Source: Croceibacterium_A sp044506885
GTDB taxonomy: Bacteria > Pseudomonadota > Alphaproteobacteria > Sphingomonadales > Sphingomonadaceae
Assembly (NCBI GenBank): GCA_044506885.1
Contig: JBIQKC010000001.1
Span: forward strand, 1-64,000
Direction of reading: 5' to 3'
Length of the DNA: 64,000 nt
Position numbers and translations under genes: made by a program. Positions 1 to 7,830 of the stretch are shown piece after piece. The notes under the pieces are model-generated. The model was not told where the DNA came from, made no database searches, and worked only from the letters and a program-made list of their open reading frames with translations. Every line of letters starts with the position of its first letter. Positions within the stretch are counted from its first letter, which is position 1.

Positions 1-321
1 CCCGGACAAAATCGCTTCAAACCTCGAGCGTGCATTTAATGGGTCCTGACCCTAATCGTCTGAAACGGAAAGAAGCTTTGCCGACGCGTCAGGGTGACAG
101 GGTGTCAACTGTGTCACCCTGCTCGCGGGGCGGGCGATTGCGGGCGGGCGGCCCTCCCTCCATCGCGGCCTTGCCAACCGGGGGGGGCATCGCTAAATCC
201 GCCGGCGACTTCCGACATCGGAGCCCGCTTGCCCCTCCCGGACTTTAGGCCGGGGCGGCGCGGGGCCTATGGCGGAAGACGAGTCACGGAAGCAAGCCAC
301 AGCGGCGAGGGCACGATAGCG
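1..321. other. Non-coding region upstream of secE
   Basis: No gene is convincing here. Reading frames that cross this stretch are low-complexity, GC-rich translations. The only structure seen is a perfect 9-bp inverted repeat (AGGGTGACA at 91-99 with TGTCACCCT at 112-120). It has no following T-run, so it looks more like a protein-binding or RNA hairpin site than a terminator. No tRNA-Trp, which often precedes secE, is visible; if present it lies outside the window. Confidence 0.6.
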
Positions 322-516
322 ATGGCCAAGACCAACCCGATGGAGTTCATCCGCCAGGTCCGCTCCGAAGCGGGCAAGGTGGTGTGGCCGTCCCGCGAGG
401 AAACCGTTCGCACCGCGATCTTCGTCGCCATCCTGATGGTGATCCTGGCGCTGTTCTTCCTCGGCGTGGATTCGCTGTTCGGCACGGTCGTGCGCTGGCT
501 GCTCACGCTGGCCTGA
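322..516 (+). CDS. secE: Preprotein translocase subunit SecE
   Basis: SecE is the small essential subunit of the SecYEG channel in the inner membrane, where it clamps SecY. The protein is 64 residues, the usual size of the short alphaproteobacterial form with one membrane helix. The N-terminal amphipathic part carries the family motif EAGKVVWPSREE near residues 11-22, followed by one hydrophobic helix at about 30-55. The start ATG at 322 was chosen because upstream in-frame codons give unrelated sequence and the family N-terminus begins here. It sits directly before nusG, the classical secE-nusG-ribosomal protein order, and is probably cotranscribed with it. Confidence 0.95.
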   Translation: MAKTNPMEFIRQVRSEAGKVVWPSREETVRTAIFVAILMVILALFFLGVDSLFGTVVRWLLTLA

Positions 517-581
517 TGACTCTGACCTGATTCTGGGGTCTGACGCGCCGCCCACAAACGCAAGGTTCGGAAAAAACGACA

Positions 582-1121
582 ATGGCAGCCCGCTGGTACA
601 TCATTCACGCCTATTCCGGCTTCGAGAACAAGGTCCGCGATTCGATCATCGCCGAGGCCGAACGGCTCGGCCTCGCCGAAGCGGTCGAGGCGGTGGAAGT
701 CCCGACCGAGACGGTGACCGAGGTCAAGCGCGGCAAGAAGGTCCAGGTCGAACGCAAGTTCATGCCCGGCTACGTGCTGGCCAAGCTGACGATGACCGAC
801 GACGTCTATCACCTGGTCAAGAACACGCCGAAGGTGACCGGCTTCCTCGGCAGCGGGGCCAAGCCGCAGCCGATCTCGGAGCGCGAGGCGGCGCGCTATT
901 TCGGCGGCGTGGAGGAAGCCAAGGCCGCGCCGAAGACGCAGGTCAACGTCGATTACGAGATCGGCGACCAGGTCAAGGTGCTCGAAGGCCCGTTCGCCAG
1001 CTTCAACGGGCTGGTGGAAGAGCTCGACTTCGACAAGCAGAAGGTCAAGGTCTCGGTCTCCATCTTCGGCCGCGCGACGCCGGTGGAGCTGGACTTCGAG
1101 CAGGTCGAGCTGGTCAAGTAG
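582..1121 (+). CDS. nusG: Transcription termination/antitermination factor NusG
   Basis: NusG binds the beta' clamp helices of RNA polymerase, suppresses pausing and links transcription to Rho or to the ribosome through NusE. The protein has 179 residues, a normal length. An N-terminal NGN domain covers about residues 4-105, starting with the conserved RWYIIHAYSGFENKV and containing the KFMPGYVLA stretch. A C-terminal KOW domain follows at about 125-178 (GDQVKVLEGPFASFNG). It is the second gene of the secE-nusG-rplK-rplA cluster. The gap to rplK is about 180 bp and holds a strong hairpin, so ribosomal-protein expression may be set separately from nusG. Confidence 0.97.
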   Translation: MAARWYIIHAYSGFENKVRDSIIAEAERLGLAEAVEAVEVPTETVTEVKRGKKVQVERKFMPGYVLAKLTMTDDVYHLVKNTPKVTGFLGSGAKPQPISEREAARYFGGVEEAKAAPKTQVNVDYEIGDQVKVLEGPFASFNGLVEELDFDKQKVKVSVSIFGRATPVELDFEQVELVK

Positions 1122-1157
1122 GGTCGGCCCGGAGAAGTCAGGAAAACATTGAGCTTT

Positions 1158-1182
1158 GCGCGCCGTTGGACTAACGGCGCGC
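1158..1182 (+). promoter_or_regulatory. Hairpin in the nusG-rplK leader
   Basis: A perfect 10-bp inverted repeat (GCGCGCCGTT and AACGGCGCGC) encloses a 5-nt loop, 118 nt before rplK. No U-tract follows, so it is not a standard intrinsic terminator. By position it could be an mRNA processing or attenuation element of the L11 operon. The leader ends in a strong Shine-Dalgarno AAAGGAGG just before rplK. Confidence 0.5.
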
Positions 1183-1299
1183 CTTCCCGACGCTCTCGGC
1201 ATCGGGATTCCGCGCGGGAGGGCTGCTACGGCAGCCGGTTTGCACCGCTTAACATGAGCGCCGGCCCGCCGGCGCGACAGTGCGAAAGGAGGCCACGCG

Positions 1300-1731
1300 A
1301 TGGCCAAGAAGATCGAAGGCTATATCAAGCTGCAAGTGCCCGCGGGCGTTGCCAACCCCTCGCCGCCCATCGGGCCGGCGCTGGGTCAGCGCGGCGTCAA
1401 CATCATGGAATTCTGCAAGGCGTTCAACGCCGCGACGCAGGATCTCGAAAAGTCGATGCCGATCCCGACCGTGATCACGGTCTATGCCGATCGCAGCTTC
1501 ACGTTCGTCACCAAGACGCCGCCGGCCAGCTTCCTGATCAAGAAGGCGGCCAAGCTCAAGTCGGGCTCGAAGGAGCCGGGCAAGGTTTCCGCCGGCAAGA
1601 TCGCGCGCAGCGAACTGACCAAGATCGCCGAGATGAAGATGAAGGATCTGAACGCCAACGATCTCGATCAGGCGACCAGGATCATCGAAGGCTCCGCCCG
1701 TTCGATGGGCCTCGAAGTGGTGGAGGGCTGA
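1300..1731 (+). CDS. rplK: 50S ribosomal protein L11
   Basis: L11 binds the GTPase-associated region of 23S rRNA and takes part in factor binding and in RelA activation. The 143-residue protein has the N-terminal domain with the signature PPIGPALGQRGVNIMEFC near residues 25-42 and the C-terminal RNA-binding domain near 75-143. A strong ribosome-binding site (AAGGAGG) lies about 8 nt before the ATG. It is followed after 4 nt by rplA, so the two are one transcription unit. In most bacteria L1 represses this operon by binding the leader mRNA. Confidence 0.98.
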   Translation: MAKKIEGYIKLQVPAGVANPSPPIGPALGQRGVNIMEFCKAFNAATQDLEKSMPIPTVITVYADRSFTFVTKTPPASFLIKKAAKLKSGSKEPGKVSAGKIARSELTKIAEMKMKDLNANDLDQATRIIEGSARSMGLEVVEG

Positions 1732-1735
1732 ACCG

Positions 1736-2434
1736 ATGGCCAAGCTGACCAAGAAGCAGAAGCTGCTTTCCGAAAAGGTCGATGCCGAGAAGCTCTACGG
1801 TTTCGACGAAGCGCTCGCGCTGCTGAAGGACGTCGCCAGCAAGAAGTTCGACGAAACCGTCGAAGTGGCGATGAACCTCGGCGTCGATCCGCGCCATGCG
1901 GACCAGATGGTGCGCGGCATGGTCTCGCTCCCTTCCGGCACCGGCAAGGAGATGAAGGTCGCCGTGTTCGCCAAGGGCGACAAGGCCGACGAGGCGCTGA
2001 AGGCCGGGGCCGATAAGGTCGGCGCCGAAGACCTGATGGAAGACATGCAGGCCGGCAACCTCGACTATGACCGCGTGATCGCGACGCCGGACATGATGGG
2101 CGTCGTCGGCCGCCTCGGCAAAGTGCTCGGCCCCAAGGGGCTGATGCCGAACCCGAAGCTCGGCACGGTGACCCCGAACGTCGCCCAGGCGGTCAAGGAC
2201 GCCAAGGGCGGCCAGGTGGAATTCCGCGTGGAGAAGCAGGGCATCATCCATTCGGGCATCGGCAAGGTCTCCTTCACCGACGCCCAGCTCAAGGACAACT
2301 TCAAGGCCTTCGTCGATGCCATCGTCAAGGCCAAGCCGACCGGGGCGAAGGGCAAGTACGTGCGCAAGGTCTCGCTGACCTCGTCGATGGGGCCGGGCCT
2401 CAAGATCGACGTGACCGAGGTCGAGGGCGCGTAA
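1736..2434 (+). CDS. rplA: 50S ribosomal protein L1
   Basis: L1 forms the mobile stalk at the ribosomal E site and is normally the translational repressor of the rplK-rplA mRNA. The 232-residue protein matches the family length and contains the signature around residues 122-142 (GRLGKVLGPKGLMPNPKLGT). It is the last gene of the cluster. An intrinsic terminator starts about 30 nt after the stop, and the rplJ-rplL-rpoBC genes that follow in many bacteria are absent here. Confidence 0.98.
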   Translation: MAKLTKKQKLLSEKVDAEKLYGFDEALALLKDVASKKFDETVEVAMNLGVDPRHADQMVRGMVSLPSGTGKEMKVAVFAKGDKADEALKAGADKVGAEDLMEDMQAGNLDYDRVIATPDMMGVVGRLGKVLGPKGLMPNPKLGTVTPNVAQAVKDAKGGQVEFRVEKQGIIHSGIGKVSFTDAQLKDNFKAFVDAIVKAKPTGAKGKYVRKVSLTSSMGPGLKIDVTEVEGA

Positions 2435-2464
2435 GCCCACCAGGCTCGCAAGCGATCGCCAGAG

Positions 2465-2495
2465 GGGCCGGTGGAGCGATCCGCCGGCCCTTTCT
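2465..2495 (+). terminator. Intrinsic terminator after rplA
   Basis: An 11-bp stem (GGGCCGGTGGA with TCCGCCGGCCC, one G-T wobble) closes a GCGA tetraloop and is followed by TTTCT. It ends the secE-rplA unit and separates it from the converging rnk operon. Confidence 0.85.
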
Positions 2496-2518
2496 CGCGG
2501 TGACCCGCCTGTCGCCCG

Positions 2519-2701
2519 TCATTCGCCGCTGTTGGCGTTGCGTATGCGCGCATCCACGTGCAGTTCCGCACGGATCAGGTCGCGGAACGAGCCGACCAGC
2601 GCGCCGCGGTCCCACACCTCGAACCGCCGCCGGCCGAAGAGGCCGCCCTTGCGCGAGATGATCAGGTGCTTGCGATAGGGCCGCCACTCGGCGGCTTCCA
2701 T
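2519..2701 (-). CDS. Small basic hypothetical protein downstream of rnk
   Basis: This is a 60-residue, Arg-rich protein of unknown function with no signal peptide and no membrane segment. It starts 5 nt after the rnk stop codon, so it is probably translated from the same mRNA. A GAGG-like ribosome-binding sequence overlaps the end of rnk. The sequence (RKGGLFGRRRFEVWDRG...) reads like a compact single domain, but I do not recognise the family. Coding is supported mainly by its position, clean start and stop, and typical GC-rich third positions. Confidence 0.55.
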   Translation of the reverse strand: MEAAEWRPYRKHLIISRKGGLFGRRRFEVWDRGALVGSFRDLIRAELHVDARIRNANSGE

Positions 2702-2706
2702 CGCGG

Positions 2707-3123
2707 TCACGCCTCGCGCTCCGGCTGGATCACTTCGACGATCGTATAGCGATTGATGCCGCCGGCCCGGTCGGGCCAGTCGATCGTGCTCCCCCGCCGC
2801 ATGCCGATCAGCGCCGCGCCGACCGGCGTCAGCACGGATACCCGGCCCTGCGCCATGTCGGCGTCGCGCGGATAGACGAGGCGGACGCGGTGCTCTTCGC
2901 CCGTGTCCTCGTCGCGGAACACGACGTCGGACATCATCGTGACCACGTCGGGGGGCAGGCTGTCGCGGTCGCAATATTCGGCGCGCGACAGCTCTTCCAG
3001 CAGCAGCCCGGCCGACATCTGCGATCTGTCGCGGACGGCCCAGGCGAGGCCGAACAGCGCATCGGCTTCGGCCTCGACAAGAGTGATGGGCGGCCGCGCG
3101 GCCGCCGTGGATTGGACTTGCAT
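2707..3123 (-). CDS. rnk: Rnk-like GreA/GreB C-terminal domain regulator
   Basis: The 138-residue protein resembles Rnk, the regulator of nucleoside diphosphate kinase, which binds near the RNA polymerase secondary channel like a Gre factor with a short coiled coil. Residues about 10-50 form the short helical part. Residues about 55-135 match the GreA/GreB C-terminal fold, with VVFRDEDTGEEHRVRLVYP and the diagnostic SVLTPVGAALIGMRRGS near 95-113. An AAGGA Shine-Dalgarno lies 9 nt before the ATG. It is followed by a 60-residue small ORF and preceded by an AAHS permease on the same strand, with a hairpin between them. Confidence 0.85.
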   Translation of the reverse strand: MQVQSTAAARPPITLVEAEADALFGLAWAVRDRSQMSAGLLLEELSRAEYCDRDSLPPDVVTMMSDVVFRDEDTGEEHRVRLVYPRDADMAQGRVSVLTPVGAALIGMRRGSTIDWPDRAGGINRYTIVEVIQPEREA

Positions 3124-3186
3124 GCTCGAATTCCTTGAGGAGCGATGCCGCCTTGCGGATCGCTGACGCTGCTACCGTGAAGGGAA

Positions 3187-3225
3187 CCCCGAGCTCTGAG
3201 GTGGTTAAGGTGCGCGAGCTCGGGG
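3187..3225 (-). terminator. Hairpin between the AAHS permease and rnk
   Basis: A perfect 10-bp inverted repeat (CCCCGAGCTC/GAGCTCGGGG) has a 19-nt loop. Read on the minus strand it follows the permease stop and is trailed by TTCCCTT. It may end the permease transcript or lie in the rnk leader. The U-tract is weak. Confidence 0.5.
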
Positions 3226-3341
3226 CTAGATGCCTGCGAGCAACTGGCCGCCGTGGGATCGGAAACGAAGGGGCGCGGTACGCATCATCCGATGATGGCT
3301 ACGGCCCGGCGGAAGTCAAGCAGACTGTGGCGGGGAAGACG

Positions 3342-4697
3342 TCAGTTCGCCGGCTTTGCCTGCGCCAATGGCTCGATATGCCGGTCGACGATGAACGCCG
3401 CCGCATACATCAACAGCGCGATTGCCGCCATCGTGCCGAAATACCAGACGAAGCTGCCTTGCCCGAGGTTCATCAGCCAGCCGCCGGAAAACACCATCGC
3501 GATCACTCCGATGCGCGCCACGGTCAGGTGGAAGCCGATCGCCGCCGCGCGGCAGCTTTGCGGATAGCCGGCCGCCATGACCGCGTAGAACCCGGCGATG
3601 TTCATCGAGATCAGTCCGCCGATCAGCCCCACCAGCAGCGCCGCGGCCTGGCGTTCGCCCCAGGTCGGCGCCGGGGCGATGCGGTCGATCAACAGGCCGA
3701 GGGCAACGATGCTGGCGAAGGTCAGCGTCGCGCAGCCGAGAACGAGCGCGCGGCTGCCGAACGCGCGCACCAGCCAGCCGGCCGCGATCGCGCCGATCAT
3801 CGACAGGATGCCGAACCAGAAGATCGCGCTCGCCGCCTGCGCGGTGGTGAAGCCCGCACCGGTCAGGAACACGGTTGCCCAGCTCGACAGGCCGTAGATC
3901 AGCGTGGTGCAGGCGGCGAAACTGAGCCCGATGCCGAGGTTGAGCCGCGCGTTGCTCGCATGCAGCACGCCGATCGCGCGGGTTCCGGCGGCTTGCTCGA
4001 TCGCGCTGGCGGGTTCTGGCATCAGCTCAATCGCGGGATCGATCACGCGTGCGGCATTGCGCTGGGCCTCTGCCTGTCGACCGCGCGCGATCAGGTACGC
4101 CGGGCTTTCGCGCAGCACCAGGAACAGCACGGTGCCGATCGCGATCGAGCCCACGCCGAAGATCTGGAAGATGCCGCGCCAGTCGGTCACGTCCAGCAAG
4201 GGGGGCACCACCGCCGCGGCGGTCGCCGTGCCGAGCGGGATGCCGATCGAAAGCGTGGCGATGACGTAAGTGCGCAGGCGCGCCGGCACCCAGTCGTTCA
4301 CCAGCGCCAGCGCGTTCGGATAGCCGGCGCCGAAACCGAGCCCGCCGATCGCGCGGACGGCGGACATCGTCCACACATCGCTGGTCCAAGCGGCCGCGAC
4401 GGTGCTGGCGCCGAAGATCAGGGTCGCGAGATAGAGCGCCTTCAGCCGCCCCCAGCGATCGCCCAGCCAGCCGCCGAAGCTCGAACCGAACGCCATTCCG
4501 AACAGCGCGGCGGCGAGCGCAGGGCCGAACAGCGCCCGGTCGATGCTCCATTCATCGAGAATGAGCGGGGTCACGATCGGCAACGACTGGAGATCGACCC
4601 CCTCGATCACCAGCACCACCAGCGCCGCGCCGATGACCAGCCACTGGAACGGCCTCAGCGGCTTGTCGGCGATGGCCGCGCTGAACGGGCTCTGCAT
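3342..4697 (-). CDS. MFS transporter, aromatic acid:H+ symporter (AAHS) type
   Basis: The 451-residue protein is an inner-membrane permease with 12 predicted helices and a central cytoplasmic loop near residues 200-240. The acidic residue in helix 1 (IEGVDLQSLPIV) and the loop 2-3 motif GDRWGRLKAL are typical of the AAHS family, whose members import benzoate-like, vanillate-like or protocatechuate-like acids with protons. The substrate cannot be read from the sequence. GGGAGAG precedes the ATG. Upstream lies an unusual 26-bp perfect palindrome, which is a good candidate for the operator controlling this gene. Confidence 0.85.
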   Translation of the reverse strand: MQSPFSAAIADKPLRPFQWLVIGAALVVLVIEGVDLQSLPIVTPLILDEWSIDRALFGPALAAALFGMAFGSSFGGWLGDRWGRLKALYLATLIFGASTVAAAWTSDVWTMSAVRAIGGLGFGAGYPNALALVNDWVPARLRTYVIATLSIGIPLGTATAAAVVPPLLDVTDWRGIFQIFGVGSIAIGTVLFLVLRESPAYLIARGRQAEAQRNAARVIDPAIELMPEPASAIEQAAGTRAIGVLHASNARLNLGIGLSFAACTTLIYGLSSWATVFLTGAGFTTAQAASAIFWFGILSMIGAIAAGWLVRAFGSRALVLGCATLTFASIVALGLLIDRIAPAPTWGERQAAALLVGLIGGLISMNIAGFYAVMAAGYPQSCRAAAIGFHLTVARIGVIAMVFSGGWLMNLGQGSFVWYFGTMAAIALLMYAAAFIVDRHIEPLAQAKPAN

Positions 4698-4761
4698 GGC
4701 GGTTCTCTCCCTGGCGGCCCGTTCCGGCCGTTTGCGGACAGTCTATGGCAAAGCGGAACGC

Positions 4762-4787
4762 GCGCAACCTTTCCGGAAAGGTTGCGC
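4762..4787. promoter_or_regulatory. 26-bp perfect palindrome, probable operator
   Basis: The 13-bp half GCGCAACCTTTCC is followed directly by its exact complement GGAAAGGTTGCGC. It is framed by a second, wider inverted repeat (AACGCGCG at 4757-4764 and CGCGCGTT at 4792-4799). It lies 65 bp upstream of the permease start (minus strand) and 51 bp upstream of a small membrane gene (plus strand), which suits binding by a dimeric regulator. It has no T-run, so a terminator is less likely. Confidence 0.6.
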
Positions 4788-4837
4788 CGTTCGCGCGTTG
4801 GTCGCGCACGGGGCAAGGAAAGGCGAAAGGCGCTCTC

Positions 4838-5020
4838 ATGACCGGATGGATGTGGTCCCTCGCGACGGTCCTCGGCCCGATCCTGCTGATAGCGGCGATC
4901 GTGTGGGCGTACTTGCGCACCAGGAACCCGCGGCCCGGCGAGATCGAGCGGGCCGAGCAGGGCGCGCGCGAGCTGCGCGAGGAGATCGAGAAGGACGAAG
5001 CCCGCAACGACGCGCCTTAG
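4838..5020 (+). CDS. Small single-pass membrane protein
   Basis: The 60-residue protein has one hydrophobic helix at about residues 5-26 (WSLATVLGPILLIAAIVWAY) followed by a short, highly charged, probably helical cytoplasmic tail (RAEQGARELREEIEKDE). The ATG at 4838 was chosen over an upstream codon at 4745 because the upstream extension runs through the palindromic operator region and GAAAGG lies in front of 4838. The function is unknown; comparable small anchored proteins are common in sphingomonads. Confidence 0.7.
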   Translation: MTGWMWSLATVLGPILLIAAIVWAYLRTRNPRPGEIERAEQGARELREEIEKDEARNDAP

Positions 5021-5212
5021 GCGTTCCTTGCGGAGCGGCTGGTTTCCGCATCTCGGCCGCCAGGCGCGAAGGCGGCCATTTATGGCTAACGCCCGCTGGC
5101 GCAAACCTGGGCCCTAAGGCCGAGCCCGAGGTTTCCATTTCCTTAATCCCCTGCCGCTACCCCCGTGACGCCCGCAAGGGCGTGCGGGTCCGCGCGGTTC
5201 GGAACAAGGTTA

Positions 5213-7540
5213 ATGACTGGCGAGAACGTTCTCCTGTCGAATGTCCGCCTCAGGCATGCGGCTGTTGCCTTCGCCTTGGCGGTGCTGATCGGCGTCTCGG
5301 GCTTCGTAGGGCCTTTGAACGGGCTGCTCTGGGCCACACAGGCGCGGATTATTCAGCATCCGGCGTCGGGCGACATCGTCTACGTCGGGGCCGAAGGCGA
5401 CATCGCTTCTCCCGCCAACGTCGGCGCGCGCGCGGAGCTCGCCGAGACGGTCGACCGGCTTTCCGCATTGGGCGCGAGCCGCATCTTCATCGACATCCCG
5501 TTCGAGCGGCCGGGTGCGCCGACCGAAGACCGGTTGTTGAACGAGGCCGCGCTCCGATCCGGCGTGACGACCTTCGTGGACCGCTATTCCACAAGGGGCG
5601 CCGGCGAGAGCCTTATCGCCTCGACACCGTCCGTCGCGCAGGGCCTGCCGTCGGTCGTCCGCAAGGAATGGGTCGGCCTTCTCGGATATACCTGGACCGC
5701 ATCGTATTCGGTGACGGTCGGCGGCAAGACCTACCCCAGCTTCCCGGCCGCCCTGGCCGGAACGCGGAAGGCTGGGGACGAGAGCTTCCATATCGATTAT
5801 TTCTCGAGCTACTCGTCCATTCCGGCGTTCACGATGGCGCAAGTGTCGGGGCTCAGCGCGGAATCGCCCGAGGCGCGAACTTTTGCGGGCAAAGCTGTCG
5901 TTGTCGGCGCGCTTCCGGGAGACGGGGTGAATTCGGCCGCAATTCCGGGTTTTCTGAACGTCCCGGAGAGCTACGTTGGTATTTACGCCGCCGAAGCGCT
6001 CAAGCACGGGCCGATTCCGACGATCGGATGGTACGTGCCGGTCATCCTCGTGGCGCTTCTCCTCGGCATCGCCTGTTTGCTGCGGCGATCTTCGGTCAAG
6101 CGCTTCGGTTATTTCACGGCGGTTGCCGCGCTACCGGCGCTTTTTGCCGCGAGCCTGTGGATCGGTTTCGCCATCGAGTTGTTCGAAGCGCTGGCGTTGA
6201 TCGCCATCTACGGCGGAATCAGGAGCTGGTATCGCCTTTACCGGCGCGCGCCCCTGTTCGACAATGTCAGCGGTCTGCCTACATTCGAGAAATTCGAACA
6301 GGACCTGCGCGGGGGGCGACTTGTCGGCAAGACGGCCTTGATAGCCGCCAAGATTCACCGCTTTGATGAAGTGCTCGCTTCGCTGCCGCGCGAGAAGCAT
6401 CGGTCCTACATGCGCTTGATTGCCGAGCGTCTCAAGCTCGCCGATGAGAACATGACGATCTACACTAGCGGCGGGCGTTATTTCGCGTGGGTGCAGGACT
6501 ACGAAAGTAGCGAACAGTTGCGTGTGCACCTCAAGGGAATGCGGGCGATTTTCGCCAGCAGTCTCAATGTCGACGATGTTCCGGTCGACGTGGGCATCAC
6601 ATTCGGCGTCGACACCGGCGATGCCGACGATCCTGCCAAGCGCATTTCCTCCGCGCTTGCCGTCGTCGATAAGACCAGTGAATCGCAGAACGCGGTCATC
6701 GTGGCCGATCGGGCGTCGGACGAGGACCGCCTGTGGAACATCTCGCTCCAGGCCAGGCTCGACGAAGCCATGAAGACCGGCGAAATCTACGTCGTCTATC
6801 AGCCGCAGTTCGACCTGGAGACCGGCCGGCTATACGGCGCCGAAGCGCTTGCCCGGTGGCACGATCCCGAACGCGGAGACATTTCTCCGTCCTACTTCAT
6901 CGAACAATGCGAACAGGTCGGGCGCATGGACGCCCTGACGCGGAAGGTGTTCGACGAGGCGTTGGCGGCGGTCTCGGATTCGCCGTTCGTGTCGACCGAT
7001 TTCAACCTGTCGATGAATGTCTCGGCGACCATGCTGGGCGATTTCGAGATCGTGCGTATCCTCGACGAAAGCCTGGGGCGTTCGCGCATGAAGCCGGGCA
7101 ACGTCACGATCGAAATGACCGAGACGGCGCGAATCGCAGACCTGAGGCAGGCGAGCGTGGTCATGTCGGAGCTGAAGACCCGTGGCGTGCGGCTCTCGGC
7201 CGACGACTTCGGCGTCGGCGCGGCGAGTTTCGAGCCGTTCCTGGAGCTGCCGTTCGACGAGCTCAAGATCGATCGCCTGTTCGTTGCCCAGATCGTCCGC
7301 GACGCCAAGGCGAGGCGTATCGTCGAGCATCTGGTGAAGCTCGGAAAGGATCTGGATATCAGGGTCCTGGCGGAAGGCGTCGAGGATCAGGCGACCCTCG
7401 AGATTCTCAAATCGCTGGGCTGCCCCGCGGCTCAGGGTTTCAAGCTCGGCCGCCCCGTCAGCCTCGTGGAAGTCTACCGCTCTTTCGGTGTTTCCGGAGA
7501 GGAAGGGGAGCAGTCGGTGCGACAGGCAAGCACCCGGTAA
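5213..7540 (+). CDS. CHASE2 - degenerate GGDEF - EAL signalling protein
   Basis: The 775-residue inner-membrane protein probably senses a periplasmic signal and hydrolyses cyclic di-GMP. Helix 1 is at about residues 17-35, a CHASE2 sensor covers about 40-265, and two to three helices lie at 272-340. A GGDEF-like domain at 345-500 has GGRY in place of GGDEF (residues 420-423), so cyclase activity is unlikely. The EAL domain at 505-760 keeps the catalytic set: E544 in AEAL, N602, E634, D664-D665, K685 and E721. The ATG at 5213 follows AAGG; a GTG at 5165 would add 16 residues. It is probably a phosphodiesterase with a regulatory GGDEF remnant. Confidence 0.9.
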   Translation: MTGENVLLSNVRLRHAAVAFALAVLIGVSGFVGPLNGLLWATQARIIQHPASGDIVYVGAEGDIASPANVGARAELAETVDRLSALGASRIFIDIPFERPGAPTEDRLLNEAALRSGVTTFVDRYSTRGAGESLIASTPSVAQGLPSVVRKEWVGLLGYTWTASYSVTVGGKTYPSFPAALAGTRKAGDESFHIDYFSSYSSIPAFTMAQVSGLSAESPEARTFAGKAVVVGALPGDGVNSAAIPGFLNVPESYVGIYAAEALKHGPIPTIGWYVPVILVALLLGIACLLRRSSVKRFGYFTAVAALPALFAASLWIGFAIELFEALALIAIYGGIRSWYRLYRRAPLFDNVSGLPTFEKFEQDLRGGRLVGKTALIAAKIHRFDEVLASLPREKHRSYMRLIAERLKLADENMTIYTSGGRYFAWVQDYESSEQLRVHLKGMRAIFASSLNVDDVPVDVGITFGVDTGDADDPAKRISSALAVVDKTSESQNAVIVADRASDEDRLWNISLQARLDEAMKTGEIYVVYQPQFDLETGRLYGAEALARWHDPERGDISPSYFIEQCEQVGRMDALTRKVFDEALAAVSDSPFVSTDFNLSMNVSATMLGDFEIVRILDESLGRSRMKPGNVTIEMTETARIADLRQASVVMSELKTRGVRLSADDFGVGAASFEPFLELPFDELKIDRLFVAQIVRDAKARRIVEHLVKLGKDLDIRVLAEGVEDQATLEILKSLGCPAAQGFKLGRPVSLVEVYRSFGVSGEEGEQSVRQASTR

Positions 7541-7603
7541 CCAATTAACTTTACCTTTTGTTAAGGTTAATGCATGGTGTCCACTCCGAATCAGGAGGAC
7601 ACT

Positions 7604-7729
7604 ATGAGCGTTCGCAAGGCTTTGCAGACTCCGGAAGTGCATTTCGAAAATCGTCGGCTGCGGCCGGCGCAGAAGCCGAACCGGGGCTTCTGGGAATGGC
7701 TGATCGGCGGTTACTACCGCGGCGGCTGA
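7604..7729 (+). CDS. 41-residue small protein
   Basis: This short reading frame runs from ATG 7604 to TGA 7727-7729 and has a near-ideal Shine-Dalgarno (CAGGAGGACACT) directly upstream. The product starts MSVRKALQTPEVHFEN, is basic in the middle and ends with an aromatic, Gly-rich tail (GFWEWLIGGYYRGG) that could touch a membrane. Upstream, an AT-rich stretch at 7545-7570 with repeated TTAA elements could carry the promoter. A terminator at 7797-7830 follows. The function is unknown. Confidence 0.6.
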   Translation: MSVRKALQTPEVHFENRRLRPAQKPNRGFWEWLIGGYYRGG

Positions 7730-7796
7730 ACAAGTATGCGGATTCCGGCTCGCTCGCGCGATCGGCCGGGAAACGCAGCATTGTCGAGTTAGAGCG

Positions 7797-7830
7797 CCGG
7801 GCCTGATCCGATCGGGCCCGGTGTTTTATT
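7797..7830. terminator. Terminator between the small ORF and an NTF2-like gene
   Basis: An 11-bp stem (CCGGGCCTGAT with ATCGGGCCCGG, one T-G wobble) with a 3-nt loop is followed on the plus strand by TGTTTTATT. It overlaps the stop codon of the convergent gene, so it may serve both strands. Confidence 0.75.

Noticed and set aside
3135..4841. 568-codon plus-strand frame across the AAHS permease
   Set aside because: It is a shadow of the permease on the opposite strand, with repetitive Arg/Asp/His/Gln composition and no ribosome-binding site.
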